Part shown: positions 58,828 through 64,000 of the stretch, piece by piece
How the letters are laid out: each line of letters begins with the position of its first letter
Numbering within the stretch: the stretch's first letter is position 1
DNA from: Campylobacterales bacterium
Lineage (GTDB): Bacteria; Campylobacterota; Campylobacteria; Campylobacterales; Sulfurospirillaceae
DNA length: 64,000 nucleotides
Assembly (NCBI GenBank): GCA_016930915.1
Contig: JAFGFU010000035.1
Location: forward strand, 1-64,000
Reading direction: 5' to 3'
Program-made: the position numbers and the translations under genes
Notes under the pieces: model-generated
The model's input: only the letters and a program-made list of their open reading frames with translations
The model's database searches: none
What the model was told of the DNA's origin: nothing

Positions 58828-61800
58828 ATGGATTTGGTACTAAAGCGCATTCTTTCCATTAAATCAGCCATTATTTTACTTGTGGTCTTTGGTTTTTTTA
58901 GCGGTTTTGCAACGTTTGTCGAAAATGATTTTGGTGTGGAAACCAGTTGGGCACTTATTTATACTTCATGGTGGTTTGAGCTGGTGCAAGTGGCATTAGG
59001 CGTCATTTTGATTTATAATATTGTGAAATACAAACTTTACACACGTGATAAACTCCCTTCTTTTCTCTTTCATCTTAGTTTTATTTTTATCCTTATTGGT
59101 TCAGGTGTTACACGTTATTTTGGTTTTGAGGGATCTTTACATGTAAGAAATGGTATGCAAGAAAATAAAGTTATGTCGAGTGAGCCTTTTATTAGTGCAA
59201 CCGCATTAAAGGATGATAAAACGTATCAATATAGCCATCCACAATTGATTTCTCAAATTGGTAGTAATAATTTTTCTTTTTCCTTTGATGTCGATGGTGA
59301 AAAAGCAAGTGTAAAGTTCAAAGAGTATTTAACCTATGCAACCAAAAAAACTGTGGATGATCCTGCGGGTGTTCCTATGATTTCAATGATTTTAAGTGGT
59401 TATGGTGAGAGCTTGAGTGTCAATTTAAAAGAGGGGGAGCGTTACGAAACAAGTGAATACATTTTTAGTTTTAACGCAAAGCCTAAAGAGAGCAAAAAAG
59501 AGGAAATCCGAATTAGTTTGGAAGATGGCAAATTTTACTTTATGGCGCCCTCAAATGTTTCATGGTTTAAAATGGTAGAGAATGAGCGTGGTGAATACGA
59601 GGGCAGTAAAAAGCACAATTTTACCACAGGGCAACTCTATACGATTGGGCATATTAATTTTGCTCCTCGCTATATTGGGCTTAAAGGAAAAGAAAAAGCG
59701 GTTGCGGATAAAACACCGATGAATAAAAATAATGCCTTATCTGCTGTGATTGCAGAAGTAAATTTTAAAGGGGAGAGCAAAGAAATTGCCCTTTTTGGTC
59801 AAGGTAAAGGATCACGAGGTGAGTCTGTTCGAGAGATGATTGGAGGCGTACCTTTTGCTTTTGAATGGGGTTCTCAAATTTTCGCACTTCCTTTTTATAT
59901 TAAACTCAATGAATTTCAACTAGAGCGTTATCCCGGTTCAATGTCTCCTATGTCTTATGCAAGTGAAGTTGAAGTCGTTGATGCTGAAAAAGGGGTACAT
60001 ATGCCTTTTCGTATTTATATGAATCATGTTCTTGATTATAGGGGATTTCGATTTTTTCAAAGCTCCTATGATAAAGACGAAAAAGGAACAATTCTATCAG
60101 TTAATAATGACCCTGGAAAACTGCCTACATATTTTGGGTATACACTGTTGTGTTTGGGACTCTTTTTTAACCTTCTCAATGCTAAAAGTCGTTTTAGAAA
60201 ATTAGCTTCTATGGTACAAAAAGATATGGTTAAAATGAACTCTTTATTGATGGTACTTTTTTTAGGTTTTACTTTATCTCAAGGTAGTGTTTTACACGCA
60301 AATACATTGGATGAGAATCTTGACTTTTTAAAACGCTATGATGTCAAACATGCAGATAAATTTGGTCAATTGCTTGTACAAAGTGCTGATGGTAGATTTA
60401 AACCCATTGATACGATTTCAATGGAAATGATTAATAAAGTGTATGCACGCTCAAGCTATGAGGGACTTAGTGCAAATCAAGTCGCGCTGAGTATGATGAG
60501 CTCACCCGCACAGTGGCAAGTAATGCCGATTATTAAAGTATTTCATCCTGAATTGAAAAAGATTTTAGGAATGCGTGCAGATCAAAAGTATGCCTCTTTT
60601 AATGATTTTTTTGAGAAAGAGGGTGATCGTGGCTATAAATTAACAAAATATTCTGAAGAGGCAAATCGTAAAAAACCAGCTCTTCGAAATCAATTCGATA
60701 AAGATATTATTAAAGTTGATGAGCGTGTTAACATCTGTTATATGGTTTATACAGGTGAGATTTTTAGAATGATCCCCAAACAAAATGATGTGGCAAAACG
60801 CTGGTTTGCGCCACAAGATGCGGTGATGCGATTTTCAAAGCAAGAAGGGGATGAAGTAAGAGCGCTAGTTGGTGGTTATTTCGAGGCGATAAGCACTGGT
60901 TTAAAAGAAGGGACTTGGGCTGAAGCGAATAAGGCGGTAGAAAAATTAGGAGCTTATCAAGAACAATATGCCTCTGATATTATCCCAAATGCAAAGCGCA
61001 TTAAAGCAGAAATATTTTTTAATCATGCACAAATTTTTGAAAGATTGACCCCTGTTTATTTGCTGAGTGGCTTAGTATTGCTCTGTTTTATTTTTGCTAA
61101 AATGGTTAAGTCTTCACTTAATATTCGATTTGTAACACAGGTAGTTCTTGGAATTAATGCGCTTGCTTTTTTAGTCCATACCTTTGGATTAGGCCTTCGT
61201 TGGTATATTGCAATGCATGCACCTTGGAGTAATGGCTATGAGTCAATGATATATATTGCATGGGCAATTGCGCTGGCAGGCATTTTCTTCTCACGTCAAT
61301 CAGTTGTTTCTTTGGCATTAACCTCTATTTTAGCAGGTGTAACACTTTTTGTTGCTCATTTAAGTTGGATGGATCCACAAATTACCACATTGGTTCCCGT
61401 TCTCAATTCTTATTGGTTAAATATTCATGTTTCAGTCATTACAGCAAGTTATGGATTTTTGGGTTTATGTGCACTGCTTGGCTTTTTTACATTAATTCTC
61501 TTTCTATTGCGAAGTAAAACCAATACAAAACGCAATAAAGAGCTTGATCGAAATATTGTTGAAGCAACACGTATTAATGAAATGGCAATGATTCTAGGAT
61601 TGAGCCTTCTAACCATAGGAAACTTTCTAGGCGGTGTGTGGGCAAATGAGTCTTGGGGACGTTATTGGGGATGGGATCCAAAAGAGACGTGGGCACTCGT
61701 TTCAATCGTTATTTATGCAGCGATTGTGCATTTTAGATTTGTCCCTAAATGGAATAATCCTTTTGCTTTTGCTGTAGCATCAACACTCTCCTTTGCATCG

Positions 61801-61965
61801 ATTATTATGACCTATTTTGGAGTCAATTTCTACCTCTCAGGTATGCACTCTTACGCAGCAGGGGATCCTATTCCTATTCCACCGTTTGTCTATTATACTA
61901 TTGTCATTGTTGCTTTAGTGATAGCTATTGCTTATCCTAAACGCAATATAGAAAAAACATTGTAA
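58828..61965 (+). CDS. ccsBA: Fused cytochrome c biogenesis protein CcsBA (ResB-CcsA)
   Basis: N-terminal ResB-like half plus C-terminal CcsA WWD motif WANESWGRYWGWDPKETWALVSIVIYAAIVHFR; 1045 aa. Confidence 0.94.
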   Translation: MDLVLKRILSIKSAIILLVVFGFFSGFATFVENDFGVETSWALIYTSWWFELVQVALGVILIYNIVKYKLYTRDKLPSFLFHLSFIFILIGSGVTRYFGFEGSLHVRNGMQENKVMSSEPFISATALKDDKTYQYSHPQLISQIGSNNFSFSFDVDGEKASVKFKEYLTYATKKTVDDPAGVPMISMILSGYGESLSVNLKEGERYETSEYIFSFNAKPKESKKEEIRISLEDGKFYFMAPSNVSWFKMVENERGEYEGSKKHNFTTGQLYTIGHINFAPRYIGLKGKEKAVADKTPMNKNNALSAVIAEVNFKGESKEIALFGQGKGSRGESVREMIGGVPFAFEWGSQIFALPFYIKLNEFQLERYPGSMSPMSYASEVEVVDAEKGVHMPFRIYMNHVLDYRGFRFFQSSYDKDEKGTILSVNNDPGKLPTYFGYTLLCLGLFFNLLNAKSRFRKLASMVQKDMVKMNSLLMVLFLGFTLSQGSVLHANTLDENLDFLKRYDVKHADKFGQLLVQSADGRFKPIDTISMEMINKVYARSSYEGLSANQVALSMMSSPAQWQVMPIIKVFHPELKKILGMRADQKYASFNDFFEKEGDRGYKLTKYSEEANRKKPALRNQFDKDIIKVDERVNICYMVYTGEIFRMIPKQNDVAKRWFAPQDAVMRFSKQEGDEVRALVGGYFEAISTGLKEGTWAEANKAVEKLGAYQEQYASDIIPNAKRIKAEIFFNHAQIFERLTPVYLLSGLVLLCFIFAKMVKSSLNIRFVTQVVLGINALAFLVHTFGLGLRWYIAMHAPWSNGYESMIYIAWAIALAGIFFSRQSVVSLALTSILAGVTLFVAHLSWMDPQITTLVPVLNSYWLNIHVSVITASYGFLGLCALLGFFTLILFLLRSKTNTKRNKELDRNIVEATRINEMAMILGLSLLTIGNFLGGVWANESWGRYWGWDPKETWALVSIVIYAAIVHFRFVPKWNNPFAFAVASTLSFASIIMTYFGVNFYLSGMHSYAAGDPIPIPPFVYYTIVIVALVIAIAYPKRNIEKTL

Positions 61966-61976
61966 ATAATCTCATA

Positions 61977-62000
61977 AAGAGGGGCTTTTTCCCTCTTTGT
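61977..62000 (+). terminator. Hairpin after ccsBA
   Basis: AAAGAGGG-gcttttt-CCCTCTTT. Confidence 0.7.
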
Positions 62001-62037
62001 GTGTGCTATAATAGGGAAAAATGTAAGAGGCATCTTG

Positions 62038-62484
62038 ATGCAAGAAAATTATTTGATTATTGGCATTGTTGCCGTTATTATTATTGTGCTTGTCTCTTTA
62101 TTTATTGTGGTCATGAATCTTCAAAAAACGGTGATTGTCGAAAAAAAAACACCTCAAGAGATTAAAGAAGAAGAAGCCAGAAAAATTGCAATAGAAGAAC
62201 TTGTTGAAATTGCAGCAAAGAGAACATCTACTAAAAATGAATTGAGTGCAGCTATTTTAAAAGCAGCCAAAGAGTGCCCTTTCCCGCCTAAAGAAAAAGG
62301 AGCCTTGCCTAAAAGTGCTAAGGTATATCTTAATTTTATTCTATTAATTGCAAGCCATAAAAATACTGATGCTAAAATGATTGCTTTTATGGATACAGAG
62401 CTTAAAAAAGCAAATCCAGAATATAAGCAAGAGATTGATATTTATGAAAATGAAGGAATTCATCAAAGAGGAAATAGAGTTTAG
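62038..62484 (+). CDS. Hypothetical single-TM protein
   Basis: MQENYLIIGIVAVIIIVLVSLFIVVMNLQKTVIVEKK; ATG after ...CATCTTG, track start 61999. Confidence 0.75.
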   Translation: MQENYLIIGIVAVIIIVLVSLFIVVMNLQKTVIVEKKTPQEIKEEEARKIAIEELVEIAAKRTSTKNELSAAILKAAKECPFPPKEKGALPKSAKVYLNFILLIASHKNTDAKMIAFMDTELKKANPEYKQEIDIYENEGIHQRGNRV

Positions 62485-62487
62485 AAA

Positions 62488-62562
62488 TGGCGACCCCAGG
62501 GGGACTTGAACCCCCGTTCCCGCCTTGAGAGGGCGGTGTCCTAACCACTAGACGATGGGGTC
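62488..62562 (-). tRNA. tRNA-Glu(CTC)
   Basis: Reverse complement GACCCCATCGTCTAGTGGTTAGGACACCGCCCTCTCAAGGCGG...TGGGGTCGCCA, encoded CCA. Confidence 0.95.
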
Positions 62563-62587
62563 GCACAAGTGAATACGCTTAGGACAA

Positions 62588-62663
62588 TGGTGACCCGTGA
62601 TGGATTCGAACCATCGACCACCTCCTTAAAAGGGAGATGCTCTGCCGACTGAGCTAACGAGTC
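62588..62663 (-). tRNA. tRNA-Lys(TTT)
   Basis: GACTCGTTAGCTCAGTCGGCAGAGCATCTCCCTTTTAAGGAGG...ACGGGTCACCA. Confidence 0.95.
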
Positions 62664-62720
62664 ATGCTCAGAAAGTTTTATAACAAAACAAACAAATTCT
62701 GAGGGGAAATTTTTAAATCG

Positions 62721-62797
62721 TGGCGCGGCGGACGGGGCTCGAACCCGCGACCCCCGGCGTGACAGGCCGATATTCTAACCAACTGAACTACCGCCGC
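62721..62797 (-). tRNA. tRNA-Asp(GTC)
   Basis: GCGGCGGTAGTTCAGTTGGTTAGAATATCGGCCTGTCACGCCGG...CCGCCGCGCCA. Confidence 0.95.
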
Positions 62798-62804
62798 GCA
62801 TAAA

Positions 62805-62880
62805 TGGTGGTCGCTATAAGACTCGAACTTATGACATCCACCTTGTAAGGGTGGCGCTCTACCAACTGAGCTAAGCGACC
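62805..62880 (-). tRNA. tRNA-Val(TAC)
   Basis: GGTCGCTTAGCTCAGTTGGTAGAGCGCCACCCTTACAAGGTGG...AGCGACCACCA. Confidence 0.95.
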
Positions 62881-62910
62881 AAAAGGGAATCACTAAAGAA
62901 GAAATATAAA

Positions 62911-62986
62911 TGGCGACCCCAAGGGGATTTGAACCCCTGTAACCGCCGTGAAAGGGCGGGATCCTGGACCACTAGACGATGGGGTC
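62911..62986 (-). tRNA. tRNA-Glu(TTC)
   Basis: GACCCCATCGTCTAGTGGTCCAGGATCCCGCCCTTTCACGGCGG...TGGGGTCGCCA. Confidence 0.95.
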
Positions 62987-63001
62987 GCACAAATAAAAGA
63001 G

Positions 63002-63077
63002 TGGTGACCCGTGATGGATTCGAACCATCGACCACCTCCTTAAAAGGGAGATGCTCTACCGACTGAGCTAACGAGTC
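63002..63077 (-). tRNA. tRNA-Lys(TTT), one base different from the other copy
   Basis: GACTCGTTAGCTCAGTCGGTAGAGCATCTCCCTTTTAAGGAGG...ACGGGTCACCA. Confidence 0.95.
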
Positions 63078-63132
63078 ATTCACCGTTCTTCTCGTAATGA
63101 GGCTGAAATTATAGAGAAAAAAATTTCATTTG

Positions 63133-63975
63133 TCAAGAGTTTTTTTCACTTTTTAAAAAAATATTTTCTCCCACATGTAAAAGTAACTTTATAGCATGGT
63201 ACGCACTTTGAAGTTGGATGTATTCTCTATCACCCTGTAGTAGGAGTCTCTCAATAAGTACGTTACCTTCTTTGTCACGCGCACCTACATAGACAGTACC
63301 CACAGGTTTTTCAACACTTCCTCCTGTTGGCCCTGCAACACCACTCGTGGCAATAGCGTAATCGGAAAGGCTTGCATTTAAAACTCCTTCTAGCATTTCA
63401 CGTACACATAATTCACTCACAGCACCAAATTGTTCTAGCGTTTCAGCACTCACACCTAACCATGACTCTTTAATTTCATTGGCATAACTGATGAGTCCTC
63501 CTTTAAAGATGGCTGAGACACCAGCGTGTTTTGTAAACAGTGAGGCAATGAGTCCGCCCGTACAACTCTCGGCAATGCTGAGTGTCTTATTATGCTCTTT
63601 AAGTTTTTGAATCATATATTCAAGTACATCAGGGTGTTGAATGATTTTATTAGGAAGTAGTGAGGTTGCTGCTTTAAAGAAACTTTCCATATTGCCATAT
63701 TTACTGGAGATAGCTTCAACCATAATCCATCCATCAATAAGTCTGGTAGGCGTGATTTTAATTTCATAATTTTGTGCTAAGGGCTCTAGAAAGATCTTTA
63801 AAGAGTCTTCATCGAGGTTGATAATAGAAAAAAGAGCCGTATTGCTTTTATTTTCGATAAGAATGGCAGGAAGTTTATGTGTTTCTTCAACTTTAATGAC
63901 ATTAATGCGTTTATTTTCACGCACCAGAAGATAGCTATTTTCCTCAAATCTGATTGTTTTGGAAGGAATGAGCAT
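63133..63975 (-). CDS. CinA C-terminal-domain family protein (nicotinamide-nucleotide amidase-like)
   Basis: LSIAESCTGGLIASLFTKHAGVSAIFKGGLISYANEIKESWLGV; ATSGVAGPTGGSVEKPVGTVYVG. Confidence 0.9.
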   Translation of the reverse strand: MLIPSKTIRFEENSYLLVRENKRINVIKVEETHKLPAILIENKSNTALFSIINLDEDSLKIFLEPLAQNYEIKITPTRLIDGWIMVEAISSKYGNMESFFKAATSLLPNKIIQHPDVLEYMIQKLKEHNKTLSIAESCTGGLIASLFTKHAGVSAIFKGGLISYANEIKESWLGVSAETLEQFGAVSELCVREMLEGVLNASLSDYAIATSGVAGPTGGSVEKPVGTVYVGARDKEGNVLIERLLLQGDREYIQLQSAYHAIKLLLHVGENIFLKSEKNS

Positions 63976-64000
63976 ACCACCTTTAAGCTCTAACGCCTCT

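Noticed and set aside
62678-63083. ORFs 62678..62893 and 62871..63083 on the minus strand
   Set aside because: They are translations of tRNA genes (classic SSVGRAPPLQG / SLAQSVEHLPFKE artefacts).

Overview
This 64 kb window looks like a chromosomal segment of a Campylobacterota (Epsilonproteobacteria) genome, most likely Sulfurospirillum-like. The assignment rests on gene content and gene order (poly-acidic protein-gmk-tatA-argS; gap-pgk-tpiA-fabI; HP0268-like-miaB; dnaX/rho; fused CcsBA) and a tmRNA tag read as ANNSNYRPAYALAA. Most of it is housekeeping: translation, glycolysis, tRNA modification, a DctPQM TRAP transporter with a two-component system, two paralogous porins, a Liv-type ABC transporter, cytochrome c biogenesis, and a six-tRNA cluster. 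No CRISPR array, prophage or intact transposase gene was seen. The strongest unexplained signal is a highly iterated palindrome, TTTACATGTAAA. I counted about 33 exact TTACATGTAA 10-mers by eye, against roughly 0.2 expected. They occur between genes, inside unrelated genes (mostly read as Leu-His-Val) and inside the tmRNA gene. Other second-look items: a 138-bp structured element with terminal inverted repeats (two full copies plus a 30-bp solo-TIR copy); REP-like dispersed repeats, two of which flank a small accessory segment in inverted orientation; an orphan PilM/N/O-like operon; a NadD-RsfS fusion that keeps an internal Shine-Dalgarno and ATG; an outer-membrane-receptor/periplasmic-protein/GGDEF operon; a lipoprotein made of (N/D)xxG(F/Y) repeats; and a toxin-antitoxin module between the two porins. 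All counts and alignments were done by eye and need recomputing.
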